A DNA stretch of 64,000 bases, taken from NCBI GenBank assembly GCA_965214675.1, contig OZ243969.1, forward strand, positions 1,674,001-1,738,000, in the 5' to 3' direction. The stretch comes from WTFY01 sp965214675. Its GTDB lineage: Bacteria; Pseudomonadota; Gammaproteobacteria; UBA4575. Numbering within the stretch: the stretch's first letter is position 1; the number at the start of each line of letters is the position of its first letter. Made by a program: the position numbers and the translations under genes. Shown piece after piece: positions 32,865-41,410 of the stretch. Under the pieces are notes generated by a model. The model saw only the letters and a program-made list of their open reading frames with translations. It had not been told where the DNA came from and searched no databases.

Positions 32865-33286
32865 TTTTTTACAACCGGAAGTTGATCGTTTACCCAGGCC
32901 GTGATGCCACCCTTCAGGCCAAACACCTGGGAGTAGCTGTGTTTTGCGAGAATCTTGCAGGCTTGCGAGGATCGCAAACCGGTCTTGCAAAAGACCAGCA
33001 CGGGCTGTTCCTTGTTTTTCGCAAGGTCGTCTGCTTTTTCCTTGAGCGCGCTGAGGGCAACATGCTTGGCATTGATAATACTGCCCTGGCCAAACTCATT
33101 GGCCTCGCGCACATCCAGCACAAATGCGCCTTCGCGATTGATCAAGTTGACAGCTTCGGCCGGCGTTATTTCCTTGAACCCCTTGGTCGCTCGTCTGATC
33201 TCGGTCCAGAGAATCATTCCAAGGATTACCGCAAGGGCAATGAACAGGTGATAGTTCCTGATCGCAAAATCTGTAAATTCTTCCAT
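32861..33286 (-). CDS. Membrane-anchored rhodanese-like protein (YibN type)
   Basis: The 141-residue protein has one N-terminal membrane segment (about residues 12-28) followed by a single rhodanese domain with FVLDVREANEFGQGSI and the active-site loop FCKTGLRSSQA carrying the catalytic Cys. It probably transfers sulfane sulfur or acts in membrane redox quality control; recent work connects YibN with membrane-protein insertion. It heads the grxC-secB-gpsA run. Confidence 0.88.
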   Translation of the reverse strand: MEEFTDFAIRNYHLFIALAVILGMILWTEIRRATKGFKEITPAEAVNLINREGAFVLDVREANEFGQGSIINAKHVALSALKEKADDLAKNKEQPVLVFCKTGLRSSQACKILAKHSYSQVFGLKGGITAWVNDQLPVVKK

Positions 33287-33371
33287 TCCGGGTTATTATC
33301 GGATTGTTGTGGCCTGCTCTAGGGTGGAGATTTGAGGCTACTGCGCAAATTCATGAAGCACAGGCGGGTGT

Positions 33372-33692
33372 TCAGGTGTGATGGACCGAGCAAAATACCT
33401 GTTGCATCATTTCAATCAGCTTCAGTGTGCGCTCATCTTCTACCCTGTAGTAGACGCGGTTTGCATCTTTCCGGGTCGCCAATATACCTTTATCACGCAA
33501 GATGGCCAAATGCTGCGATATATTACTCTGGGACGTGCCTACACTGCTGACGATTTCCTGTACGCTGATCTCGCGTTTACCGAGGACACACAGGATTTTC
33601 AGTCGCAAGGGATGTGACATGGCCTTGAGCGATCTCGAGGCTTGTTCAATGTCTTTTTCCCGATGGAGGAGTTCTTCGGCGCTTATGCTCAC
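33372..33692 (-). CDS. ArsR/SmtB family transcriptional regulator
   Basis: The 106-residue winged-helix protein has LKAMSHPLRLKILCVLGKR, the recognition region VSSVGTSQSNISQHLAILRDKGI and the wing ATRKDANRVYYRVED. Possible metal or thiol ligands are Cys35 in ILCVLG and the C-terminal CSVHHT, but the classical ArsR CVC motif is absent, so the inducer is unknown. An AT-rich element resembling the one before znuA lies about 45 bp upstream, suggesting self-control and perhaps control of znuA. Confidence 0.88.
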   Translation of the reverse strand: MSISAEELLHREKDIEQASRSLKAMSHPLRLKILCVLGKREISVQEIVSSVGTSQSNISQHLAILRDKGILATRKDANRVYYRVEDERTLKLIEMMQQVFCSVHHT

Positions 33693-33735
33693 AATACGTT
33701 CTCAGGAGAATTCGATCCCCATGTTTGCTTATAGA

Positions 33736-33756
33736 GATATAGTATAAGCTAATATT
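33736..33756 (-). promoter_or_regulatory. Operator-like element upstream of the arsR-type gene
   Basis: GATATAGTATAAGCTAAT at 33736-33753 and the bases just after it form an AT-rich, partly symmetric element. Its first 16 bases match the znuA-upstream element at 13 positions. It lies between the regulator start and envC, where it could control both divergent genes. Confidence 0.45.
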
Positions 33757-33807
33757 ATAAATGTCTAATACATTAATGAAAGCGTTGGCCCACGCAGGAG
33801 TGCAGCA

Positions 33808-35118
33808 GTGAGAAGCACACTCAAAAGGGGGCGAATGCAGGTCGTGATGTTGGTCGGTATTGCGGTATGTACAGCTTCCGTATCAGCGGTATCCACCCAG
33901 CAGGACCTGGAGCAAAAGCTGGCCCGGGTTCAAACGCAAATTCAAGCCAGCCAGTTCAAGATAGAGAGACACCGCGGCGAGGCCGGGACTCTGGAGACTG
34001 AACTGCGCGAGTTTGAACGCAAACTCGGTCAACTGAATCATCAACTGGGTAAAACCGAGTCCGCACTGAAGCGCCATCGTGCACAAGTCAAGACTTTGGA
34101 GTCCAGGAAACAGGGCTTGCTGGAGCAGCTGTCCCGTCACCGCAATGTCCTGTATGCACAGCTGAGATCCGAGTATCTGTATGGCGGCCGGGAAAAGCTG
34201 AAACTGCTGCTCAACCAGGAGGAGCATGCCAAGTTGGGGCGCACCCTGGTGTTTTACGACTACCTGCACCGCGCCCGTGTACGCGAAATCGAAGAAGCCA
34301 ATACGATCCTGCAGGATGTCCACCAGGTGCAGGATGAAATCGGGGAAGAGCAAAGGGTGGCGACCCGAACGCGCACACTTGTGCTTGATCAAAAACAGGA
34401 AATCAGCGCACAGCAGATGAAACGAAAGGACGTGCTTGCACGCATCCAGGCACGGGTCAGCGATGAGCAGGCCCGGCTTGCCAATCTTGAGATCAGCAGG
34501 CAGCAGCTCCAGGAACTTCTGGATGAACTGCAGGCAGCCCTGATCAACATTCCCTATATCGACCAGGGTCAGGATTTTCGAAAGGTGAAAGGCAAGTTAT
34601 TCTGGCCTGTGGCCGGAAAACCCAGCAACCGGTTTGGCCAAAAACGAAAATTCTCCCGCCGCACCCTGTATTGGCAGGGCGTGTTTATACCGGGAAAGAC
34701 CGGCAACGACGTGTACAGCATTTTTCACGGACGCGTAGTGTTTGCGGAATGGATGCGGGGTCTGGGGCTTTTGACGATTATTGATCACGGCAATGGATAC
34801 ATGAGCCTGTACGGGCACAGTCAAAGTCTGTACAAGCGACCGGGCGAATGGGTCAAGGCGGGTGAGCGCATCGCCTCGGTAGGCAACAGTGGCGGTCACA
34901 GCCGTACCGGTGTGTATTTCGAGATCCGCAGACACGGCAAACCCGTGAATCCAAGCTCTGGTGCAAGAAACCGGCTCCATCCGGCCAGACGAGTTGATCT
35001 GCCGCGATGCATGAGCACCTGCAGCGCGCACCTGGTGGCTTGCGTGCCGGTATTTTCGTTTCATAATAGGGGTATGATTGGACGGAGTTGGACCGTGGAG
35101 ACTGGCCATGAAATTTAA
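33808..35118 (+). CDS. envC: Murein hydrolase activator EnvC (3' end frameshifted)
   Basis: The product has a signal peptide (residues about 1-27), a long coiled coil (about 30-245) and a degenerate LytM domain (from about 275: PSNRFGQKR, GVFIPGKTGNDVYSIFHGRVVFAEW, LGLLTIIDHGNGYMSLYGHSQSL, GVYFEIRRHGKPVNP). It lacks the peptidase zinc ligands, as in EnvC, which activates amidases at division. After PVNP (34951) the frame turns into an implausible 55-residue tail overlapping ctpA by 11 bp. In the +2 frame from 34953 the sequence reads KLWCKKPAPSGQTS and stops at 34995-34997, which fits the usual short EnvC ending. A one-base deletion, or a sequencing error, near 34950 is likely. Confidence 0.88.
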   Translation: MRSTLKRGRMQVVMLVGIAVCTASVSAVSTQQDLEQKLARVQTQIQASQFKIERHRGEAGTLETELREFERKLGQLNHQLGKTESALKRHRAQVKTLESRKQGLLEQLSRHRNVLYAQLRSEYLYGGREKLKLLLNQEEHAKLGRTLVFYDYLHRARVREIEEANTILQDVHQVQDEIGEEQRVATRTRTLVLDQKQEISAQQMKRKDVLARIQARVSDEQARLANLEISRQQLQELLDELQAALINIPYIDQGQDFRKVKGKLFWPVAGKPSNRFGQKRKFSRRTLYWQGVFIPGKTGNDVYSIFHGRVVFAEWMRGLGLLTIIDHGNGYMSLYGHSQSLYKRPGEWVKAGERIASVGNSGGHSRTGVYFEIRRHGKPVNPSSGARNRLHPARRVDLPRCMSTCSAHLVACVPVFSFHNRGMIGRSWTVETGHEI

Positions 35119-36433
35119 GCAATCCTTGAGCCTGTGGCTGATACTGGGCATCACCCTCAGCCTGTCTGCCGGTCTGATTCATACGGTTTGGGCAGACAAG
35201 CAACAGATCGCTTCACTACCTCTCGATGAGCTGCGCACATTCACAGATATCTACGCAAGAATCAAAAAGGATTACGTCACTGAAGTCGATGACAGTGAAC
35301 TTTTGAACAATGCAATCCGTGGCATGCTATCCGGTCTTGATTCACACTCTTCCTTTCTGGACGCAGAACAGTTTCGTGAGCTTCAGATTGGCACGTCAGG
35401 TGAGTTTGGCGGGCTGGGCATCGAGGTCGGGATGGAAAACGGTTTCGTCAAGGTCATTGCTCCCATCGATGATACACCCGCACAACGTGCCGGGGTGCAG
35501 CCAGGTGACTTGATCATCAAGCTGGATGATCAACCGGTAAAAGGACTGAACCTGGAAGAGGCCGTCGGGCTCATGCGCGGCAAGATCGGGTCAGCGATCG
35601 ACCTGACGATTGTACGCGAAGGGGAAGATGTTCCTTTGCAGATGACCATCATGCGCGCCATGATCCGTGTACGCAGTGTGCGCAGCCGGGTGCTGGAACC
35701 GGGTTTTGGCTATGTGCGCATTTCGAATTTTCAATCCAAGACCACGAGTGGACTGCATGAGGCGATTGAAAGCCTGAAAACAAAGAACAAAGGCGAGTTG
35801 AAAGGCCTGGTGCTGGATTTGCGCAATAATCCCGGCGGGTTGCTGACCGGTGCCGTCGGCGTCTCGGATGTCTTTCTACAGGATGATGCACTGATCGTTT
35901 ATATCAAGGGGCGAGCGGGTGATGCAGAATTGAAATACTCGGCAAGTACAGATGACTTGCTGGCAGGCGCACCGCTGGTGGTACTGATCAACCAGGGTTC
36001 TGCGTCTGCCTCGGAAATCGTTGCCGGTGCCATGCAGGACCACAAGCGTGCCACCATCCTGGGCACCACTTCTTTTGGCAAGGGTTCCGTGCAGACCATA
36101 TTGCCACTCAGGGACAACACCGCACTGAAACTGACAACGGCACGCTACTACACTCCTTCTGGGCGCACGATCCAGGAACAGGGAATCGTGCCGGATATCC
36201 TGCTGAAGTCCCCGGATGACGATGAAAACAAGGACAGGACTGTCCATGAGTCCATGGAAGCAGTATTGCAATCCCTATCAGAGGATGAAGGCGAAATTCC
36301 CGCAGAAACACGTGAACCTGCAACGGTCATCCTTTTGCCAAAACGTGCAGAAGGCGATACGACGGACCATGAACTGGATGAAGCGCTCAGGCACCTGAAG
36401 ACCCTGGCAGGCCCGTCCGTGGCAGCCAATTAG
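35108..36433 (+). CDS. ctpA: Carboxy-terminal processing protease (S41)
   Basis: The 441-residue periplasmic protease starts at the ATG at 35108 (MKFKQSLSLW) with a signal peptide to about residue 29. A PDZ domain spans about 100-180 (GEFGGLGIEVGMENGF, AGVQPGDLIIKLD). The catalytic core has DLRNNPGGLL, the serine motif GSASASE (297-303) and Lys325 in TSFGKGSVQ. It trims exported proteins; neighbouring envC is a frequent genomic partner, which suits a role in cell-wall remodelling. Confidence 0.95.
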   Translation: MKFKQSLSLWLILGITLSLSAGLIHTVWADKQQIASLPLDELRTFTDIYARIKKDYVTEVDDSELLNNAIRGMLSGLDSHSSFLDAEQFRELQIGTSGEFGGLGIEVGMENGFVKVIAPIDDTPAQRAGVQPGDLIIKLDDQPVKGLNLEEAVGLMRGKIGSAIDLTIVREGEDVPLQMTIMRAMIRVRSVRSRVLEPGFGYVRISNFQSKTTSGLHEAIESLKTKNKGELKGLVLDLRNNPGGLLTGAVGVSDVFLQDDALIVYIKGRAGDAELKYSASTDDLLAGAPLVVLINQGSASASEIVAGAMQDHKRATILGTTSFGKGSVQTILPLRDNTALKLTTARYYTPSGRTIQEQGIVPDILLKSPDDDENKDRTVHESMEAVLQSLSEDEGEIPAETREPATVILLPKRAEGDTTDHELDEALRHLKTLAGPSVAAN

Positions 36434-36526
36434 GCAATGCAGTGGGCAATGGGTCATCAGCTTTCAAAAGCCCGCGGCCAGAAGATACAATGAATCACAG
36501 CCAAGACCAGTTCAACAGGTGACCTC

Positions 36527-37078
36527 ATGCAAACCGTTCTTATTCCACTTGCCGAGGGTTTTGAAGAGCTTGAAGCGGTAACCATTATCGATTTACTGCG
36601 ACGTGCAGACATCAACGTGGTTACGGCAAGTCTCGGCGATGAGACAGTTACCGGATCACGCGGCACACGGGTGGTCGCGGACACCTCCGTGGACGAGGTC
36701 CTGGAGCAGGATTTCGATATGGTGGTGTTGCCGGGGGGACTTCCCGGCGCAGACCATCTGGATGCCGATGACCGGATTCACAGCATCCTGCAGCGCACCG
36801 CGGACAAGGATCGCCCGATCGGTGCAATTTGCGCTGCTCCGAAAGTCCTGGCAAGCGCCGGTCTGCTGGACAATAAAAAAGCGACCGCCTACCCGGGAGC
36901 ACTGGATTCGCAGGCGCTGGAAACCACCCAGATCACGGAGGCTGCCGTACAGCAGGATGGCAACATACTGACTTCCCGGGGCCCGGGTACGGCCATGGAT
37001 TTCGCCTTGGAGATCATTACCTGCCTGGCAGGCGCACAAAAACGTGATGAGGTGGAAGCGGCACTGCTTCGCAGTTAA
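36527..37078 (+). CDS. yajL: DJ-1/YajL family protein
   Basis: The 183-residue DJ-1/PfpI-fold protein has AEGFEELEAV with the conserved Glu, VVLPGGLPGADHL and the nucleophile Cys in AICAAPKVLASAGLL. YajL-type proteins are reported to protect against oxidative and carbonyl damage. It follows ctpA after 93 bp and is convergent with lspA (11 bp between stops). Confidence 0.9.
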   Translation: MQTVLIPLAEGFEELEAVTIIDLLRRADINVVTASLGDETVTGSRGTRVVADTSVDEVLEQDFDMVVLPGGLPGADHLDADDRIHSILQRTADKDRPIGAICAAPKVLASAGLLDNKKATAYPGALDSQALETTQITEAAVQQDGNILTSRGPGTAMDFALEIITCLAGAQKRDEVEAALLRS

Positions 37079-37089
37079 TCAAGACCCGG

Positions 37090-37599
37090 TTACGTGGGGT
37101 GTTTGCCGAACAGGGTGTGTGACAGGATCAGTACCACCCCCAGGAGAATCGCCGAGTCGGCAAGATTGAAGGTCGGCCAGTGACAGGTGGCATCGCTCAG
37201 GCGATAGAAAAATGGCAGGCAGGCATGGCTGGAATGGTAATACCAGTCGATGAAGTCCGTGACCTTGCCGTACAGGATACGATCGATCACATTGCCGATC
37301 GCACCTCCAAGTATCAGCGCAAGCCCGCAAGCCAGTAGTTTCTCCCGGGCATCGAGTTTTCCAAGCCAGGCAAGGATGAATACACTGACTCCTATGGCAA
37401 GAGCGGACAGGAACCAGCGTTGCCAGCCTCCGGCATCACTGAGGAAACTGAATGCAGCACCTTCATTGAAGGTCAATGAAAAATTGAAATAGGGCAGCAG
37501 GGCAAGGGGCTCAAACGGAACCAGAAACAGCAGTGCCGCCTGCTTGCTGAACTGGTCGGCCAGTATGACAAGCATACTCAGCCATAGCCATTTAAGCAT
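37090..37599 (-). CDS. lspA: Lipoprotein signal peptidase (SPase II)
   Basis: The 169-residue inner-membrane aspartyl protease has four hydrophobic segments and the catalytic motifs GAIGNVIDRILYGKVTDFIDWYY (first Asp, seen in pieces) and FNLADSAILLG (second Asp). It removes signal peptides from lipoproteins such as those at the window start. Its start overlaps the ileS stop by eight bases. Confidence 0.96.
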   Translation of the reverse strand: MLKWLWLSMLVILADQFSKQAALLFLVPFEPLALLPYFNFSLTFNEGAAFSFLSDAGGWQRWFLSALAIGVSVFILAWLGKLDAREKLLACGLALILGGAIGNVIDRILYGKVTDFIDWYYHSSHACLPFFYRLSDATCHWPTFNLADSAILLGVVLILSHTLFGKHPT

Positions 37600-40426
37600 A
37601 GCAGCGTGACTCGCCCGAGCCGCCAGGCAAATTGTTCACGCAGCGCACACAAATTTCCGGATGTTGCGGGTCTTGTCCTACATCCTCACGGTAATGCCAG
37701 CAGCGAGTGCATTTTGGATGTGGTGACCTGCGTAACTGGATGGAGTACTCGTTGCCATCGGCATCGGCGATTCGGGTGGCCGATTTGGGCACCGGTTCAT
37801 CCTGGACAAGCCTGGCACTGGACGTGATGAAAACGAAACGCAGTTCATCATTTTTTATTTTTGAAAGGTAGTCGGGAGCATCCCAGATATTTACCTCTGC
37901 ATCCAGCGATGAGCCGATTGTTTTTTCATTGCGCAGCGTCTCCAGTGCCCTGCTGATGTGCTTGCGTGTCTCTAGTATTCCCTTCCAGTCTGCATCGGTA
38001 ATCCCCCCAGGCTTGCTGAACGCCTCGAGGTCATACCAGGTCTGCACGAAAATTGAATCACTTCGTTCGCCAGGCAGTTGTTGCCAGGCTTCTTCAGCGG
38101 TGAAGCTCAGGATCGGCGCTATCCAGCGAAGCAGCGCCTCGGCAATGTGGAACATGGCCGTTTGTGCTGACCGTCGCGCACGGCTGTCCGTCTGCATGGT
38201 GTACTGTCGGTCCTTAACGATGTCGAGATAGTCACTGCCGAGTTCCAGCACACAGAAATTGTGGACCAGGGTGTAGATTCTATGAAACTGGTAGCGTTCG
38301 TAGAGACTGACAATCTGATTCTGAAGCTCCCAGGTCTTGTGTACGACCCAGTAGTCCAGGGCAACCATGTCCCGTGGCAAGACCTGATCCTGTGCCGGAT
38401 CGAAACCGTCCAGGTTGGATAACAGGTAACGGGTCGTGTTGCGGATGCGACGATACGCATCCGAGGTGCGGCTCAGTATCTCGTCGGACACATTGAGTTC
38501 ACCACCGTAGTCGGTAGCGGCTACCCAAAGACGCAAAATGTCGGCACCCAGGACATTGCAAATCTTTTGTGGTGTGACGACATTGCCGAGAGACTTCGAC
38601 ATTTTCTTGCCTTCTGCATCAACGGTGAACCCGTGCGTGAGCACCTGCTTGTAGGGAGCAATTCCGTACATGGCGACAGAGGTCTTAAGAGAAGACTGAA
38701 ACCAGCCGCGATGCTGGTCAGAGCCTTCAAGATACAGGCTGACACGCTCCTTGTTTTCAAGATCCACGCCGAGTCTTTTCTGCGCCACAGCATAATGGGT
38801 CACGCCCGAATCAAACCAGACATCCAGGGTATCGGTAACCTTTCTGTAGTGGTCGCTTTCATCACCCAGCAGCTCTTTCGTATCCAGTTCATACCAGGCG
38901 TCCATACCCTGCTGTTCAATTTTCTGTGCCACTTTCTCGATGAGACGCACCGTGTCCGGATGGGGCTCTTCCGTAGCCGTGTGTATGAAAAAGGTAATCG
39001 GGACGCCCCAGGTCCGCTGTCTTGAGATGCACCAGTCCGGGCTGCTGGCCAGCATTCCCGCAATGCGTGCCTTGCCCCATTCGGGAATCCAGTTGGCGTG
39101 CTCGATCTGTTCGTTGACCGTTTTCAGCAGATCACGTGCATGCATGCTGATAAACCACTGTGGTGTCGCACGATAGATCAGCGGGACTTTGGTGCGCCAG
39201 CAATGTGCCAGGCTGTGGTGCAGTTCGGCCTGATGCAGCAGTGTTTGCCTGTCAATCAGGACATCAATGATCTTTTGGTCGACTTTGAAAACATGGTCCC
39301 CTGCAAACATACCGGTATGTTCTGTGAATACACCATGATCATCGACGAGGTTCAGAGTCTCCAAGCCATATTTTTTGCCCACCTCGAAATCCTCGACACC
39401 ATGATCCGGTGCGGTGTGCACGGCACCCGTACCGGTATCGACCGTGACATGCTCTCCAAGGATGATGGGTACAGACTTGTCATAAAATGGGTGCTGCAAG
39501 TGCACGTGCTCGAGTTGCAGTCCGCGGCACTGGCCAACCACTGCATGGTGCTTGATGTCATAACGCTGCAAACAGGCATCCAGCAGGGCCTTGGCCAGCA
39601 GCAACCGCTGCTTGCCGTGTGCGCCTTCGAACTCCACAATGATGTACTCCAGCTGGGGATTGACACACACCGCCTGGTTGGCGGGCAGGGTCCAGGGTGT
39701 GGTCGTCCAGATGGCAACGGATAGGGGCCCCGTGCCGGCCAGCGTACCGACCCGCTCAGCCAACGCCCCCTCATGAACTACGCCAAACCGCACATCGATG
39801 GCAGGCGAGGTTTTCTCTTGATACTCCACCTCGGTTTCGGCCAGTGCCGAAGCGTCCACCACGTTCCAGTAGACCGGCTTGAAGCCCCGGACGATATGAC
39901 CTTTTGCATACAGCTTGCCAAGGGACCGTACGATGTCGGCCTCAAATTCGAAGTCCATGGTTCGGTAGGGCTTGCTCCACTCACCGAAAATTCCAAGCCG
40001 TTTGAAATCCTCACGCTGTTGGGTGATCTGCTTACTTGCAAACTCGCGGCAGGCTGCACGAAATTCACTCGGAGTCTTTCGCGTTCCAGCCTTGCCAATC
40101 TTTTTCTGAACCTGGTGTTCAATGGGCAGGCCATGGCAGTCCCAGCCCGGCACGTAGGGCGCGTCGTAGCCCGCCAGGGTTTTACTTTTTACAATGATAT
40201 CTTTGAGGATCTTGTTGACTGCATGGCCGATGTGAATGTTGCCGTTGGCATAAGGCGGGCCGTCGTGCAAAATGAATTTTTCAGCCCCCCTGCGCGCTTT
40301 TCGGATCTGCTGATAAACGTCCCTGTGTTCCCATTCCTTCAGCATCTTGGGTTCTCGCTGGGCCAGGTTTCCCCTCATGGGGAACGCGGTCTTGGGCAGG
40401 TTCAGGGTATCTTTGTAGTTACTCAT
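37592..40426 (-). CDS. ileS: Isoleucine--tRNA ligase
   Basis: The 944-residue class I synthetase has the HIGH motif as HIGH in ANGNIHIGHAVNKIL, KMSKS as KKMSKSLGN, the editing domain (about residues 190-400) and a C-terminal zinc finger (CTRCWHYREDVGQ and CVRCVNNLPG). It is in the conserved murJ-ribF-ileS-lspA order, 10 bp after ribF. Confidence 0.97.
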   Translation of the reverse strand: MSNYKDTLNLPKTAFPMRGNLAQREPKMLKEWEHRDVYQQIRKARRGAEKFILHDGPPYANGNIHIGHAVNKILKDIIVKSKTLAGYDAPYVPGWDCHGLPIEHQVQKKIGKAGTRKTPSEFRAACREFASKQITQQREDFKRLGIFGEWSKPYRTMDFEFEADIVRSLGKLYAKGHIVRGFKPVYWNVVDASALAETEVEYQEKTSPAIDVRFGVVHEGALAERVGTLAGTGPLSVAIWTTTPWTLPANQAVCVNPQLEYIIVEFEGAHGKQRLLLAKALLDACLQRYDIKHHAVVGQCRGLQLEHVHLQHPFYDKSVPIILGEHVTVDTGTGAVHTAPDHGVEDFEVGKKYGLETLNLVDDHGVFTEHTGMFAGDHVFKVDQKIIDVLIDRQTLLHQAELHHSLAHCWRTKVPLIYRATPQWFISMHARDLLKTVNEQIEHANWIPEWGKARIAGMLASSPDWCISRQRTWGVPITFFIHTATEEPHPDTVRLIEKVAQKIEQQGMDAWYELDTKELLGDESDHYRKVTDTLDVWFDSGVTHYAVAQKRLGVDLENKERVSLYLEGSDQHRGWFQSSLKTSVAMYGIAPYKQVLTHGFTVDAEGKKMSKSLGNVVTPQKICNVLGADILRLWVAATDYGGELNVSDEILSRTSDAYRRIRNTTRYLLSNLDGFDPAQDQVLPRDMVALDYWVVHKTWELQNQIVSLYERYQFHRIYTLVHNFCVLELGSDYLDIVKDRQYTMQTDSRARRSAQTAMFHIAEALLRWIAPILSFTAEEAWQQLPGERSDSIFVQTWYDLEAFSKPGGITDADWKGILETRKHISRALETLRNEKTIGSSLDAEVNIWDAPDYLSKIKNDELRFVFITSSARLVQDEPVPKSATRIADADGNEYSIQLRRSPHPKCTRCWHYREDVGQDPQHPEICVRCVNNLPGGSGESRCYA

Positions 40427-40435
40427 CAGCGGGAT

Positions 40436-41368
40436 TCAGGCTGCGGCCTTGAAGTGTTCTTTCGCAGTTTCGGCATCCAGGTGGATCTGGTTCTTCAGTT
40501 CTTCAAGCGAATCAAATTTTCGCTCAGCCCTGATCTTCTTGCTGAATAATACCGTGAGATGTTTTCCGTAGAGTATTTGCGAGAAGTTGAACAGATGGAC
40601 TTCAATCTGGGTTCGTGTGCCGGCTACCGTGGGGCGGTATCCCACATTTGCCACCCCTAATGCCTCAGGTCCATTCTCGATCCTTACCTTGGTTGCAAAT
40701 ACGCCGCTGATTGGAGAGAACCTGCGTTTAATCGGGATGTTGGCCGTTGGAAAACCGATACTCTGACCTCGCCGATCCCCGTGGATGACGCGCCCGGACA
40801 TGCTGTACACGCGCCCAAGCAACTGCTCCGCAATATCCAGTCGGCCATTGGCAAGATAGTCCCGGATGGATGAGCTGCTGACACGGTCTTCATTGACGAT
40901 GAAGCTTTCAGTATCTTCAACGCTGAAGCCGAGATCATTTTCCATGTGCTTGAGTAATCCGTAATCCCCCTTGCGGTCCTTTCCAAAACAAAAATTATCC
41001 CCTACCGCCAGGTGTTTGATTTTCAGGCCTGCATCCAGGATGTCCGTGACAAAAGTCTCAGGTGGCATGCTGGCAAGCGCACGATTGAACGAAAGGCATA
41101 CGAAATGATCAATTCCAAGGTCTTTGATCAGTTCAAACTTTTCCCTGAAATTGGTAAGTCTCGCGGGTGCATGGCTGCCCAGGAAAAACTCCTTGGCCGA
41201 TGGCTCAAACGTAATCACCATGGACGGAATTCCAAGCGCCCGGCTTTTTGAGAGTACTTTATCCAAAACAATCCGGTGGCCCCGATGCACGCCATCGAAG
41301 TTGCCTATAGTGGCCACGCTGGGTTCAGTGTGACCTCCTCCAGTACTGGGGTATCTTGTTAGCTGCAT
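40436..41368 (-). CDS. ribF: Bifunctional riboflavin kinase / FAD synthetase
   Basis: The 310-residue enzyme converts riboflavin to FMN and FAD. The N-terminal adenylyltransferase half shows TIGNFDGVHRGHRIVL, FVCLSFNRALASM, and VGDNFCFGKDRKGD; VSSSSIRDYLANGRLDIAEQLLGR marks the join. The kinase half has HGDRRGQSIGFPTANI and GVANVGYRPTV. It lies between murJ and ileS. Confidence 0.95.
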   Translation of the reverse strand: MQLTRYPSTGGGHTEPSVATIGNFDGVHRGHRIVLDKVLSKSRALGIPSMVITFEPSAKEFFLGSHAPARLTNFREKFELIKDLGIDHFVCLSFNRALASMPPETFVTDILDAGLKIKHLAVGDNFCFGKDRKGDYGLLKHMENDLGFSVEDTESFIVNEDRVSSSSIRDYLANGRLDIAEQLLGRVYSMSGRVIHGDRRGQSIGFPTANIPIKRRFSPISGVFATKVRIENGPEALGVANVGYRPTVAGTRTQIEVHLFNFSQILYGKHLTVLFSKKIRAERKFDSLEELKNQIHLDAETAKEHFKAAA

Positions 41369-41410
41369 AAATTCAATACCAGGCGCCCGTTCGTGAACAC
41401 ATGTCGACGC

